64,000 nt of DNA, from assembly GCA_023614405.1 (NCBI GenBank), contig CM042691.1, positions 177,540,927 to 177,604,926 of the forward strand, written 5' to 3'. The notes under the pieces were generated by a model. The model was not told the DNA's origin. It was given only the letters and a program-made list of their open reading frames with translations, and searched no databases. This DNA comes from Avena insularis. Its lineage: Eukaryota > Streptophyta > Magnoliopsida > Poales > Poaceae. The position numbers were made by a program, and so were the translations under genes. This document shows, piece by piece, positions 36,421-48,745 of this stretch. The stretch's first letter is position 1. Each line of letters begins with the position of its first letter.

Positions 36421-37475
36421 TTTCTGGAAAGGATTGGGCTTGACAGGTCCTTCAACTTTCTTTTCGGGGCACTCATTTGCATAGTGTCCCATCTTCTTGC
36501 ATTTGAAGCATTCAACCTGACTGATGTCCCTTTTAGCAGACTGACTTCCACTTCCACTACCATTCCCACTGTGGTGGCTTTTGTGTCCACTCTTGTGGTT
36601 CTTGTACTTGTCATTGTCATGACTGTGGTGATGCTTGTTGTCATGACGGTTGTGGTTGTGGTGCTTGTTGAATTTCCCATGCTTATGGGATCCTGAGCTT
36701 CCACTGTCATTATAGTGAGATCGTTTGTGAGACGATCCCGAACTGTGCTTGTCGGAGTGTTTCCTCTTCCTACTCTCGACTTGCTTCATTTTGTTCTCCA
36801 ATATAGCAGCCTTGTCACAGAGCGACTGATAAGTGGGAACATATGCCACCACCGCAGATTCAGCTCATCATTCAAGCCTTCCAGAAACTTTTCCTTTCTT
36901 TTGGCATCTGTGTCAACCTCATCCGGTGCATAACGCGCCAGATTGTTGAACTCTTCAATGTATTCAGCCACGCTGCGGTGGCGCTGCTTCAGATTGTGGA
37001 ACTCTTTCTTTTTCAGGCTCATTATTCCTGATGAGATATGAGCAGTGCGAAAGCCATCTTCAAAGATAGCCCAAGTCACCTCATTTATAGGAGTGGTGAT
37101 TTGGAAGTTGTCCCACCAAGTGGCGGCTGGCCCTTCCAGAAGATGTGCTGCGAACCTGACCTTTTCAACATCCGTGCAGCCCACGGTCACTAAGTCCTTG
37201 TTTACGGAACGTAGCCAATCATTGGACACCATGGGATCAGTTGTCCCCGAGAACTTAGCTGGCCTCAAACGCAGAAATCTGGTGAGCATATCAAAGCTCG
37301 GAGGGTTGTTGTTGTTGTTGTTGTTATTGTTGTTGTTATTGGGGTTGTTGTTGTTGTTATTCTGGTTTTGGATGAATGTTGTCATCATCTGCATAAGCTG
37401 TGTTTGAGCATTCATCATTTGCTGCATTTCCGGGGTGATGTTGTTGGGGTTGGGGTTTGCGCGACGGGGAGGCAT
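36421..37475 (-). pseudogene. gag: V Gag
   Basis: The ATG at 37475 (MPPRRANPNPNNITPEMQQM) follows CCACAG. An Asn-rich run is encoded by a GTT/ATT-rich repeat at 37305-37350. The core (LRLRPAKFSGTTDPM, VRFAAHLLEGPAATWW, SVAEYIEEFNNLARYAPDE) aligns with W. A one-base frameshift near 36855 separates the core from the His/Lys/Ser-rich spacer and the CCHC knuckle [14 protein letters not shown] (about 36510-36469). An upstream in-frame ATG at 37631 is not used, because its leader is T-rich and hydrophobic, consistent with intron sequence. Gag forms the particle and binds RNA. Confidence 0.88.
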
Positions 37476-37701
37476 CTGTGGTTTGTTCAAATAGAGATAA
37501 GAATGAGATACCCATAGATGTTTTATGCACATTACATAACAAGCAAACACATAGCATGCAACACAAGATAAAAGTTCAACAACCAGACAACAAAGTCTCA
37601 AAATAAAACACACAAGTGGCAAGCCATCCACATGTCGGATGGTCCAATAACAAGTTCACAAATAACAAGTATGATAATAAAAGATAAACGAGTAGTCAAG
37701 T
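37476..37701 (-). other. T-rich gap between ORF-B and gag of V
   Basis: On the coding strand this gap is T-rich and ends in TTTGAACAAACCACAG before the gag ATG, as plant introns do. No peptide is supported. Confidence 0.5.
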
Positions 37702-38508
37702 CTACTCATCAGCACCAATCTCCTCCTCGACGAAGGTAAGACCTACGTTCTCCATCGCGGTCTTGTTCTCCTCAATAGTAGTGGTCAAGGACTCAATCTT
37801 GGTCTTGAGAGCCCTCTTCTGGGAGCGAAGCCTCTCAATCACCATCTGCTGCTGCTCTAGCTCGAAATCCTTGGACTTCAGTTCTTCAGTCATGTCCCGG
37901 ATCTTCTTGTTCCTATCCTGGACGCGTTTCTCCTGACTCTTGAACTTACGGTCTGGTCTCGTCTCAACTTCGCCCATTTCCTTGACTATCTCGTCCTGCT
38001 GTGCGAAAAGTTTGTCCTTCTCGCGAAGCTGCACCTGGAGCTCGTCATTGCTGAGCATGACGTTGGTCCTGTCTGTGTCCTCGTGCCTAATCAGAGACTC
38101 TAAGTCCTGGAGATAGAGACGTATCGGCTCTGCTGCGTCCCTCGAGTCGTCCTCGAAGTCAATGGACTCTCCATCATCATCACGTCTTCCGAAGACGTGG
38201 AAGTGGGTGCCCCTAACCTGTCGGGAGTGACGGCCTAGCAGACGTCCTATCAGGTCCTGCATGACTACCTCCATGCCTCTCTCCCTGTCGTCGTGCATCA
38301 GCTTGAAGATGATGGCCTCCGTAGTAGGCTCTGTCTGGCATCCGGGCTGGTTCACCTTGAAGCCCTAGAGGTCCTTCCTCTCGAACTTGGTGAGTGGATG
38401 CACCATGATGGTGGGAAGAGGGAGATCGAGCAAAGTGGTAAGCTCAATGATACACGGACCAAAACGAGTAACCTGGAACTCCTCAACAGTGCTGATGGTA
38501 ATGGGCAT
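37702..38508 (-). pseudogene. V accessory ORF-B: coiled-coil protein encoded before gag
   Basis: One frame of 268 codons from the ATG at 38508 (after AAATAG) to a TAG at 37702, with a single internal TAG at 38365-38367. The N-terminal half (residues about 1-100) has VMQDLIGRLLGRHSRQVRGT and GRRDDDGE; U ORF-B has matching AMQEVLARLCGKSINQIKGT and PRRDAMG. Residues about 110-250 form a long Lys/Glu/Gln coiled coil (QLREKDKLFAQQDEI, FELEQQQMVIERL), and the tail is acidic. There is no membrane segment, zinc motif or enzyme motif. It is not Gag, Pol or envelope. The function is unknown; the coiled coil suggests oligomerisation. Confidence 0.7.
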
Positions 38509-38703
38509 CTATTTATAAGATAGAAAAGTTAGGAAAACAGAATTTAAGATTAAACAAGACAAACATTTCATACATATCCTTGGAACACAAAATCACACAA
38601 GTCATGCATACATGAATCCATTACATCAATCAAGGTCCAAATTTATTTAAGGTATGAATTGGAAAATAAGGTGATAGGTGGTGGTCCAACTAACGAAGTG
38701 CGT
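38509..38703 (-). other. T-rich gap between ORF-A and ORF-B of V
   Basis: On the coding strand it is T-rich and ends TTTTCTATCTTATAAATAG before the ORF-B ATG. It could be an intron or intercistronic spacer. Confidence 0.45.
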
Positions 38704-39210
38704 TTACAATCCTATCTCACTAGATCTGTTGGCTAACACAATGTTCCTAGAGGCAATCAGCCTATCTTGTTCACATGATTCCATCACTAAGTCTATAATA
38801 TCTCCTCTTAAGGTTTGGTTGGTGGCTTCCAACTCTTGGGTATGTCCCTTCTCTTTCTCTAAGTCTTTTTGGAGGTTGAGCATTCTGCACTTGACTCTGG
38901 CACTAAGTTCTTTGATAGTCCTCCAAGCTGCTTCTCTTGCTGACTCAAAGAATGTGGTGTGCATTACAGTGTTGGTGTACATGCAGAATCCTCTTTCTTT
39001 GTGGTTGTCTCCCTTGTTTTTGTACAAGTGAAGTTGCACCCACCAGTACTCCACTCCTTCATCCATCACTGGAAAGCCTTTGTAAACAGTTGCACCATGT
39101 GCTTCCATTGCCACCATGAGGTCCTTGAGAATTTTGGGAAACTCAGTTTCACACTCCAAGGTCATGGTCATGAGTGGTCCTTTCTTCACGGCTTCGTTGA
39201 TGGAGTTCAT
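38704..39210 (-). CDS. V accessory ORF-A: intact protein of 168 residues
   Basis: It is uninterrupted from the ATG at 39210, which follows CTCTATTTGTAG, to the TAA at 38704. It contains a compact N-terminal part with EYWWVQLHLYKNKGDNHKER and FFESAREAAWRTIKELSA, then a coiled coil (LNLQKDLEKEKGHTQELEAT). The Trp-rich strand followed by an amphipathic helix suggests a small folded domain. I do not recognise a named family. It is the first gene after the primer-binding site, and only about 130 bases of leader precede it. It is the only V gene without a break, which may be chance over so short a length. Confidence 0.6.
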   Translation of the reverse strand: MNSINEAVKKGPLMTMTLECETEFPKILKDLMVAMEAHGATVYKGFPVMDEGVEYWWVQLHLYKNKGDNHKERGFCMYTNTVMHTTFFESAREAAWRTIKELSARVKCRMLNLQKDLEKEKGHTQELEATNQTLRGDIIDLVMESCEQDRLIASRNIVLANRSSEIGL

Positions 39211-39339
39211 CTACAAATAGAGATGAGAATGAGAAGATTAGAAAAGTTTACGAGAAGAATAGACAAGTGTAGAAGTAGTTGAAATTTTTTCCTTAGTGGT
39301 TTTCCAATCCTAGGGTCATAATCCTACAGGCAACATAGT

Positions 39340-39351
39340 GCTCTGATACCA
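39340..39351 (-). promoter_or_regulatory. Primer-binding site of V
   Basis: GCTCTGATACCA on the plus strand, two bases from the 5' LTR, is complementary to the initiator Met-tRNA end. Confidence 0.9.
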
Positions 39352-39353
39352 TC

Positions 39354-42300
39354 TATAAGATCCCTCCTTTGTAAAGGAAAAGGATCCCTGTGATTGCAAT
39401 GCTAGTCCCTGGATCATTGCTAGCATCCACAGTTTAAGATGAAGTACACAGATACAAAGGTCATTTATTACATCCATTCCAGTGATAAAACATAGTCTTT
39501 TACAACTCAAGGCCAAAGGCCTAATACAAGAGTTTTTGGAATAAGTAAATAAACATAAGTCTTCATCTTCATGTGCCACAGGCAAGCATGTTGAGTGTAG
39601 ACTCATGACTCCTAATCATCATCGGAGTAACCTGCAACATCACAAGTTACAGCCACAGTGTGTCAATACTTTGGAATAGTATTGGCAAGTGATACCTTAG
39701 TAAATTTTAAGTGGACTATATTACTATATGCATTTTGGCTAAGTGTAGCTTGGCTTGCTTTGCTTGAAAATAGGTTTTTCCTATTAGTTGAAATCACTAA
39801 GTTTTTCTTTGTCAAAACTTTTCCAAGAAACCACCAATAGACATTGGGGTCCTTCACCCTTGTTCACCCACAAGTTTTACTTAGAATTTGGAGTGATGAG
39901 ATTCTTGTAGTTTCCATGTCTTGATGCTCAAGTTGTCCATTGTCATGGACTTGGCTAAGTACTTAGATTTTCCATCTGCAGAGGTTGTGCACTTTCCCCA
40001 CCAGACTTGGTTTCCCAAGACATGACCTTTCAGAAGCCTTCCCTTAGCCAAATGGACGCGTTCCAACCTATCATCCCACTACCACCAACTGTCCAAATGA
40101 CTAAGTTCTAGCAACCTATATGATCAGGGCAGAGCCCATATTGCCAAGTGGCTACACTATAAGCTTCTCAACACTTGGCCTCCAAATCCCTTTGTGCCTG
40201 GGTGGCATACCACAAGTGTGATACACAAGGTAAACCATATCCATGTGCCTTGTGTAACCACTCAACCAAAAACCACCATTCAAGTCCCATTCCACCCAGG
40301 AGGTTCATTGACTTGGTTGTTTTATTAAGAAAAACATAAGTCCAAAAGACTTAGAAAATATTTTCATCATAGCATGTATATACTTTACCAACCCTTGTTT
40401 GCTACTAGCTAGGCTAAGCATGGCATAGTAACTTAACTTAGGAAAAAAATTCCCTAGCAATTCTACAATTCTACAACTACTTAGGATTTCCCAACATAGC
40501 ATTTGGCAAAATAGTAACAACATGCAAGACTTAGAAAAATATTTCTAATGCTTGTACAAAATATAGGGATGAAAATATCATGAAGTACCACTTGCCTTGG
40601 TAATGGGGAGAGTAGCACTCTTCACAATCACAGTCACTAGCAAAATCTACAGAAAATTTATAGCACACAATTACATACAATTCATATACAAACAAAATAT
40701 GAATGCATGCATGCAAGAAAATGCTAAGTGATGATTTTTGAAAACCCACCAAACAAGTGCATGATACAGAAACATAAACAAGTCAAAAAGCTTGCCAACT
40801 AAACTTATTTTGCCCTAAAACAATTTACTAAACAAATTCTATACTCCAAATGGTCCTAATTATGTTTCTGCATACAAAGTCATTTTAACAGAAACTTTTT
40901 GTTAAACACATTGCAGATTCAGAAAGGGCTTGTCTCACTGATTCCAACGGTATAAAATTTGCAAAAATATAACGTGGGAATCAAAAGTTATAGCCATTTG
41001 AAAATTGGATCTAAATCTGATTTGAAATTTTGTTTTAATTCAAACCCTAGCCACGCGTCCTATTTCTATTGGCCGATACCGATTCGCTCCGGATCACGCT
41101 CGTGAGCCGTAGGATCTAATTAAAACATGCGGTCCAGATCTAGCATAACGGTTCGATTAGTGATTCTATCGTAAGCGTTGGATCCAGATCCAACGGCGCT
41201 CGAGCATGCGACCATGTCCTGGCGGCGCGCGGCGTCAGCGAGCGGCGGAGCGCTCAGTCAGCGGCGGCGCTGGCGTTCTAGGTCGTGCGCGAGAGGGAGA
41301 AGGGTCATACCAGATCCACAGTGGCGTGCTGAAGCTCGACGTGGCGTTGGTTTGCGAAGGGGCGCGTGGGAACTGTCTCTGGAGCTCGTCGGAGTTGTGG
41401 GCGGCGTCGGTCGCTTGCAGACGTGGTCACTGGCGAGGTTTGGCGTCACCCTAGCACAAACCAGAGGCATCAGGAGTTGCGCAAGATGCAGGCGAACAAA
41501 CTCGCGTGAAGGAGGGGGCAAGGGGCGCTCGGGTTTTACCTTAATTGGTCGCCGGAGTCTATCGGTGGCGCAGGTGGTTTCGGTCGTGGACGAAGACGAC
41601 AACCTGGGTCACGAGCAGGCAAAAGAAAAGCGTCAGCGTATGCGCAAGATCAAGGTGGGCATCATCGTTTGAACCAGAGAGAGGGGGGCGGTCGAGGCTC
41701 ACCGGAATCGATCGTCGGAGTCGTCGATACTGCGGGGCTTCGAGAGCAAATGCACGCAGCCTGGTGGCGGAGTGAGCGAGGGGAATGGGGGAAATGTTCG
41801 CGGTGCAGAAGGGATTTTATAGGCCCAGGCGCGACAGGAAACGCCTGCGGCTTAATGGCTAATTACGACGCGCCATTACCGGCCTTGACAGCAGCGACGA
41901 CGTGGTCGCGGGCGCGGTTTGGGGAAGACGAGGGTGACGCGGAGAGGGCCCGCTCGTCAGCGAAACGCGCGAAGAGGAGGTGGGGTCTGGCTGTCAGCGG
42001 CTGTGTGGGTGCGCGGGTGCGTGCGAGAGAGAAAGAAACGGCCCGGGTGGGCTAGCTGGGCCTGTTCTGTTGTTGGGCTAGAATCCTGGCGCCGGCCCTT
42101 TTCTAATTCTTTCTCCTTTTATTTTTCTATTTCTAATTTCTGGATTGATTTTCAAATGAATTCAAGTTCCATTTGAATTCAAAACTTCTTGGAATTTTTG
42201 CAGTGAGCAGTAGTCTCAAATATAGGCATAAATTCATGTGGTTGTCTTGCAAAGGCTTGGTCAAGCTTGGAGATCAAAATAACAGAGGCTTGGCAGTTGG

Positions 42301-42575
42301 TTTGCAAAATTTGAGAAATGGTTTTTGAAATTATTTCCAATTTGTAAAATTTGGTTCAAACCACACTCAATCCATTCAACAAAGGAAACAAGTATACAAG
42401 GTTTAAAATATTCAAATTCTCAAATGGTATTGGCCATTAGATTTAAATCTGCTCACATAAAATCATAGCACTATGTGCTTCTATTTTTCTGAAATGAGTT
42501 TGAATTTGATCTCAAATCTATATGCATGCATGAATGATATGCAAACTTTGAAATCATGATTTTAGGGATGTTACA
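39354..42575 (-). repeat. V 5' LTR (right copy)
   Basis: It matches 29804-33007 closely. Its first base pair reads TATAAG rather than TGTAAG, a point change at the terminus. The minus-strand TATAAAA is at 41815-41821. A small indel near 41200-41260 distinguishes the two LTRs. GC-rich open frames at 41180-42060 are not genes. Confidence 0.92.
41815..41821 (-). promoter_or_regulatory. TATA box of the V 5' LTR
   Basis: On the minus strand GCCTATAAAATCCC, conserved between both LTR copies, is the candidate promoter for the V genomic RNA. Confidence 0.65.
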
Positions 42576-43176
42576 AAAGTCAAACTACTGGGATGCGCGG
42601 GAGAGCTAAATGGGCCGGCCCACTGCGCATAGCGCACGCGGGCTGATTAAGTGGTATCGACACACGTCAGTGATGCAAAGGGTGGTGAAGGGGTACGGGA
42701 TGATTACAACTATAGGATTAGACTAAGGATCAACGGCTCATGGCCGTCGTCCTCGTCTAAACAGAACACGATAGGCTTGAACCCTAGCACGGACAGTGGG
42801 GGTCTGGGGCGGCTCACCGGGGCTCAGGCGATGGTCGGCGATGGGGGCGAATGACGATGTCGATAACGGTGTTTCTCCAAGTACTGGCGGCTTTTCCTGG
42901 GTGGCTCCAATCGACAGCGTCCTTCTCCTCCAACAGCGGCAGGCTCCGGCGAAATTCTGGCAAGGGAGAACTCGCCTTGCTCCGGGAAGAGGTGGGAAAG
43001 AATAGTGAGAGGTGGGGAGTGAACTGGTGTGAAGAAAACAAGCGGGGGAGGCCTCCTTTTATAGGTGAGCGAGAGGGGCAGCACGGCATGGGCAGAGCTC
43101 GTCGGAGCTAGTGCCACAGCGAGCTAACGACATGGCTGAGGCTAGGGGACGGTGCGCGGTCTCTTGGTGGTCGTTG
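42576..43176 (-). repeat. LTR A of U, segment 2
   Basis: Colinear with LTR B from about 56748 to 57345, lying between V and Y'. It starts with the V duplication AAAGT and ends with the Y' duplication CGTTG. It carries the LTR TATA (TTTTATA at 43057-43063, minus-strand TATAAAA). No gene. Confidence 0.88.
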
Positions 43177-46100
43177 TGTAACACCCTCGGAATCGGCCCT
43201 ATGCAAGTTTTAGCGATTCCCGCCAACCCGCATAGAATCGATTCAAAGGTGCCCACCAGGCACTTGCGTGCGGGTGGAAAACGAAGTAATATCATTACAC
43301 AATAGTCCACGATGGGACCCACAGAACAGATATATACAACAACGACTCAAAGAGTCAAGAATACCGGTATACAATACAAAGATCCAAATCACCTTTAAAA
43401 CGATATAGCGTCCGAGTACGGACAAGATGCAAATTGAGCTAAGAGCCCTGAAGAATAACCAATGTCCTCCATAACCCTGCCCAGGCCAAGCTGGAAGGGT
43501 AACCCTGCTAACGACGTCGATCTCAAAACCTGCTTAAACAAAAGGGGTGCCGACAAAGGGCAAAGGAAAAAGAGAGAGCGGTCAGTACTGAGGCCAGTAC
43601 ACGGCGAGACTAGAATTCAGCGGTCCTCGCCTACATAGGTATGGTGGACTGAAGCGGCAGCGCAGCATGCACTAACAATCTATAGAGACTTGATATAACT
43701 GGCGGCTATCAGAGAGGGATAAGAAAGACCTATTCGGAACCAACCTGATTCTACCACCAAACATACCCATCCTGGTATTTCCCCCTCGAGACCAAACGAG
43801 GAAGTCAACCGAGGAACTCACACAGTTGGCAATTTTATTTATTCAGTTATCGTTGCAGCAATTACTAGTCAGGTATAGATAGTCATCCTGATATAATAAG
43901 CAGTGGGCATTTTAGTTAACCATTCCGTTGTAGTTGCAACACTTACTAGTCAGATGCAATTGGCATGAGATAACCCAAAACCCAGCAGTTGTTGGTACTT
44001 TTATTTAGCCATTCCGTTGCAGTGGAGCTGATTACTAGTCATATCGGATACAAGTCAATTTATAACAGTAAACTTTAGTTATAGTTGTCTATGATCGAGA
44101 ACTGTGCTCCAAGTCGTCCATAACCGCGGACACGGCTTTTCGAAAAGATTTAACCCTGCAGGGGTGCACCAAAGTGTCCACACGCACTTCGACCCTTTTT
44201 GCCAGATCAGTTAACATACACCCATCGGTATGTCGGCGGGGCCTAAGTCATGACGTTTCCCAGATCCAAAGCAAGTACATGGGGGCCACCCCACTAAGAT
44301 ACCCGCAACAAAGTCGGCCGGTCTCCGAGACGGACTCAGGGTTTGCGTCAGTGGCTGTAAACGACTGGGAACCCGAAAGTGTGACTGAGCTTGTCGATAC
44401 CGCGAAAACACTCCGCAATCCTAAACAGTACAGGTGCAGTACCTCGCACAATTTTAAATTAAGCAGTAAAGCATGGCATAAGTACAGATAGTAATAAAGC
44501 TCCAAACTACTTTGTGGCCCCTAGTACAATACTTTGAAATCAGGTACTAATCGATGGGGGTGCCCACACACCCCACCTGTGGTTAGCGCTACCGATCTCT
44601 AACAGGTGTCAAGAACTCGGGGTCTTACGGGACACAAGTGGACGGTTAACAACCAAATAACATCTATTGCCCACCTGTGCCTCTGCATTACCTACTTCAA
44701 TTTTAGTTATTAAACAATAATTAAAGTATTGATCATCTCCAACATTAAACATGTGGCAAAACTCCAACAACTGTGGTACTTGACGACACGCAACAACACT
44801 TGATCAAGCGACTACGACGCGCGAGCCCAACTATCTACCAATCAACAGGTAATAGGATGTGTCCAAGGCAATATAAGGCTGCAAGGGATATCACGGGTAC
44901 GAAAACTAGAGCATCGCAACACAGGTAGCAATAGATCAATAGGAGGGAATAAAGACTATAAAAGTAAGATAGGTAGAAAGAGGGAGAATGCTCGCCTGAA
45001 AACATTGCCGAAGGTTCATCCGAAGATCGGATCGACACTCGCATCAACTCAACGACCTTATCCGCGAAGAACCAAAACACTAAAGGAAACACCGGATGCA
45101 CTATTTAATACAACGGCAGAAGATCGGGCATGATGCATGTATGATGCATGACATGGCAAAGGATGCGATGCAATTAGGCCATATTAAGCGGAACCGGGGT
45201 CCCGACATTTAATTAGGTGGTTCATGTTATTTAGATACCCCGCAATTTAAATGTTGTATTGACAAGGCACAAGATAGCACCGGTTCGCTACACAAATTTA
45301 AATGGAGTCCGGAATAAGACAAAGGTGTTCCGCATATCGACTCCATATTTAATTATGAGATGAATTGGCATAATGCCCCCAAACCACAGACAAGTATGCA
45401 TGCATGAACAATTTAATATGCAACAAGTATATCATATATTATAAAAATATGAGGGGTCTCGGATAGGGGTCACACATCTGGGTTCGGGAGATCTTGGGGG
45501 TTCCGGGGTTCGGGGTTCGGTCTCAGGGTTCAGGGTTCGACGGGATCGATCTTCGAAGGTCGGTTGCAGGATGAAGAGCTTGGCGTTCCGGGAAGAAGGA
45601 CTTGGTGTGGCGTCGGGGGCGCATCGGACTCGCCCTGGTCGATGTCGTTCTTGTCGTCGTGAAGACCTTGTCGGGTCGGACTTGGCGTCCGGGGTGAAGT
45701 GCTTGTCGTTCCATGGCGATCTTGGCGGCTTCGGAGGGTTTGAAGATCGGTCTTCGGATCCATGAGGTAGACCTTGGTGTTCCATGTCGGAGTACTTGAA
45801 ATCCGTCAAGAAAGTCTTGTCGCCCTTGGGTGGAGAACTTGTCATCCCGAGGGTTCGTGGCTTCGGTGGTCGATGACGAACTTGGAATTAGGACCGGATG
45901 TTCGGGCGGCTTCTCGGGTACTTATCCGACTTGGATCTCTTGTTCGCCGAGAGGGTTCTAGTCAGCAATACCAACACTGCTAACCTAAAACAAACGCCAC
46001 CCAAAACAGCCCTCTTGACTGAAAATTGGAAGTTCCAGGCCTTCAACACACTGACGACGGAGCACATACAGGAGACAGACCAAGCACACATCGCTAACAA

Positions 46101-47587
46101 CAGTGGGCACGCGCGCAGCAGGCTCGGGTGGCCTCTGACCTTGACGAGCTAGGAAGGCCGGGACAGAGGCGGCGGTGTCGACGAGGCAGAGCAGAGGGCG
46201 GCAGGAGGCGGGCTCGCTGGTGGCGGCAGGTGTGGCGGATGAGGAGACAGAGCCCCTGGTGGAGGGGACGGCGAGGCCGACGCGGGTCCTGCGAGGTGGG
46301 GCGCAGGGGGGCTTGCAGGGCGGTGCCGGCGAGGAGGCCGATGGCGGCGAGGCACTGCGGCGGGGAACAGCAAGGAGGGCGCGGGGTCGCGAGGATGCGC
46401 AGAGAGGGCGAGGGGGCCACCGGCGCTGGGCAAGGCGAGGCGAGGACCGCGGAGGCCGAGGGAGGCGGCGTCCGAACGGGAGGAGGGCCGGGGAGGAGGC
46501 AGCGCATCTGGGGTCAAGGGGTTGGCCGCTGGTGACGGCGGCGCCGCCGGAGGCGGCGGTCGGGGGACTCGCGCGCAGGGGGAAGCCGACGGGGAACTTG
46601 GCGGCGATGCACTCGACGGGAAGGTGACGGAGCTCGCACGCGAGGAGGAGATGGACGCCGGTGGCGACGACCCGGCCGAGGTGTGGTGGCGACTGGAGGC
46701 GGAAGGGACGGCCGGAGGCGGGGGCTCCCGGAGGAAGAGGCGGGGCGTCGCTCGCTGCCGAGGTGGGCCGGCGCCAGGCAGAGGCGAGAAAGACCGGAGG
46801 CGGTGGAGGCCGGCTCTGGAGGCGGAAGGGGATGAGGAGGCCAGGCGACGAGGCGGGAGGGAGGTGGAGGCGGCCGGGATGTGCAGGTGGCGGCGCTGCG
46901 CGCGGGGATGGAGGCGAGCGGGGGAGAGAGAGAGGGTAGGTGGGGATGCGGGGTTGGGGAGCGGTTCGATTGGGGTGGGGCCAGGAGCGCGCGGTGGGGC
47001 CAGGGTGGTCGGTGGCGCGGGGTAGGTGGGGGCTCTGTCGGTGTGGAGTGCACGTGGTGGGGCCGGGCTGGCAGTTGTCCGAGGGGGAGGGAAGTGGGTT
47101 GGGTGCGTGCGTGTGGGATGGAGGGTGGCGGCTGGGGGCAGATGGTGGTTGGTGGATGGAGGGAGGATAGCTGAGGTGGCGAGCACCGATTGGGTGGGAT
47201 GAGGTGGAGGAAGGGTGGGTAGATTAGGTTGGGGTAGGAAAAGGGTTTAGGTAGACCGGTTTTGTACTGGGGGTGGCCGACTGGGTCGGATCGGCCCGGT
47301 ACGGCTGCCCCTAAAAATAAAATAAATATTTTATTATTTAAAACGGGCTTTTGAAATCCATTGGTAGACGAAACAAAATAATCCGGAGACCCGGGTTTTG
47401 GATTTTGAAATAAGGCGGGGTATTTAGAAAACCAAATATGTTTTTCGAAAATAGTTTCAGACAAACAAATGCATGATGATGACGATGCTCAAATGCAATG
47501 TGGCATGATGACATGAGCATACGGTCATGATAATGCAATGCACAAAAACAACGCGATTTTCTAGTAGTGGTTTTGCGGGGCGGCACA
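43177..47587 (-). mobile_element. Y': solo LTR of the Y family with perfect CGTTG duplication
   Basis: The plus strand begins TGTAACACCCTCGG and ends GGGGCGGCACA, flanked by CGTTG at 43172-43176 and 47588-47592. LTR B shows the unoccupied site near 57345. Length is 4.41 kb with no interior genes. It matches Y in reverse orientation at both ends and at the shared block 44104-44183. Between 45430 and 45870 lies a GGGTTC-rich and CTTGTCG/CTTGGCG-rich repetitive stretch, and at 46100-47200 a very GC-rich region with long chance frames, the likely transcribed leader of the LTR. Confidence 0.85.
45480..45545. repeat. GGGTTC-type short tandem repeat
   Basis: A run of GGGTTCC/GGGTTCG/GGGTTCA units lies inside Y'. 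It superficially resembles degenerate telomere repeats but lacks TTTAGGG units. Confidence 0.5.
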
Positions 47588-48745
47588 CGTTGCTAGCTTA
47601 AAGGCGAGGCGTGGGGCGGTGCGGTTCGGTCGGGAATGTACGATGCTCTGAGTGGTACCGACGGTGAACTCCGTGGTGTGCGGTGACTACAGGGCACGGT
47701 CGATGAAACAGCATGTCTGGTGGTCTCCTGGGACGGTGGTGATCGTGTAGACGGGCGGAGAAGGCTCGAGGTGGTCGGGTTGAGTGGGAATGGCGCGTGC
47801 ACTGCGGTGCGCGTCGGCATGGTCGACAGCGGCACGGGAACAGCGTTTCCGGAAGTTCCTCTCTCCGTCTTCGAGCTAGGGCTGGTCTAGAGGGGACAGT
47901 TATGCACGGGCGGCATGGTAGACAAGGTTTGTGAGGCTGTCTATGCTTGTAGCTTGCTGTCGATGGTGGGGGTGTCAAGTGTGCTCGGCCATGGTGGACA
48001 TTGATGGCATGGTCAAATACACAGTGGGCTAGAGCTGGTTAGATGATGTTGGTGACCTACTGGGAGTGTGGTGAGAGCTAAAGAGGGAACAAGTTTGGCA
48101 CAAACACTACTCACAATAGTGTTTGTTGTTTTGTTTGATTTGTGCTCAGAAGGTGTTTGATGAAATGGCCGCAAGAAATTCATATTTGAATTTTTGGATG
48201 AATCTTGGTCGGTGTACTGGGCATATACTAGGGAGTATCTGGTTGATTGGATTTGTCAAGGTGAACTGGTTTGGTGGGGTTTTGAGAAATGTTGATCTTA
48301 CCATATGAACTAGATTCAATTTTTAAATGTCATTTGAATAGGGTTGCCAAATGTTTCTATGGGTTTTCACGGTGGGCTTGGGTTCACTTTACTTGGTCTA
48401 GCAAGGGGTGGAAAGAATTGGATTTGTTTTTGTTAGAAATCTTGGACAAGAAACACTCAGAGTGGTCTAGTGAACAAGATTGGCAAAAATGACCATTTGC
48501 TTATATATCTTATTTTTGAATTTCTCTTCAATTGATTATGCTTGGAAATGATTTAGATGATGTTGTTTTCATATTTAAACCAATCCTTGCCATTCATAAC
48601 CATCACACAAGTCCATACAAGCATTCATGCATTTATCATATACACACATGCATTCATATGGATTTTAATTCACAAAAGTTTTTGTTAACCCTAAATTTGG
48701 GTTATTGGAATTGATAACCTTGATTAATATTTTTGGGATGTTACA
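47588..48745 (-). repeat. LTR A of U, segment 3
   Basis: Colinear with LTR B from about 57345 to 58495, ending GGGATGTTACA. AT-rich; no gene. Confidence 0.88.

Larger units (their letters stand above)
29804..42575 (-). mobile_element. Element V: complete Tekay-type chromovirus with two pre-gag accessory genes
   Basis: 12.8 kb, bounded by LTRs of about 3.2 kb and a perfect AAAGT duplication (29799-29803 and 42576-42580). The undisturbed site can be read in LTR B near 56748. The minus-strand order is LTR, primer-binding site, ORF-A, ORF-B, gag, protease, reverse transcriptase, RNase H, integrase, chromodomain, polypurine tract, LTR. The terminal chromodomain and domain order place it in the Tekay lineage. 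By eye only three mismatches appear over the first roughly 145 LTR bases, so it is the youngest large insertion here, yet pol carries two frameshifts and one stop. Confidence 0.92.

Noticed and set aside
36411..37407. Plus-strand frames opposite V gag with Leu/Val runs that look like membrane segments
   Set aside because: They are the complement of the Asn-rich and His-rich gag repeats, not membrane proteins.
37476..37631. Longer Gag start at 37631 giving a hydrophobic N-terminus in V
   Set aside because: The extra 52 residues come from T-rich intron-like sequence; W Gag has no equivalent, and the ATG at 37475 follows an acceptor-like CACAG.
45480..45545. Interstitial telomere sequence
   Set aside because: Units are GGGTTC variants without TTTAGGG, inside a bounded LTR with a target duplication.
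46149..47464. Long Pro/Ser/Arg-rich open frames of more than 300 codons on the minus strand, and matching frames on the plus strand
   Set aside because: They lie in the GC-rich part of solo LTR Y', occur on both strands in several frames, are low complexity and have no counterpart in Y. High GC alone removes stop codons here.
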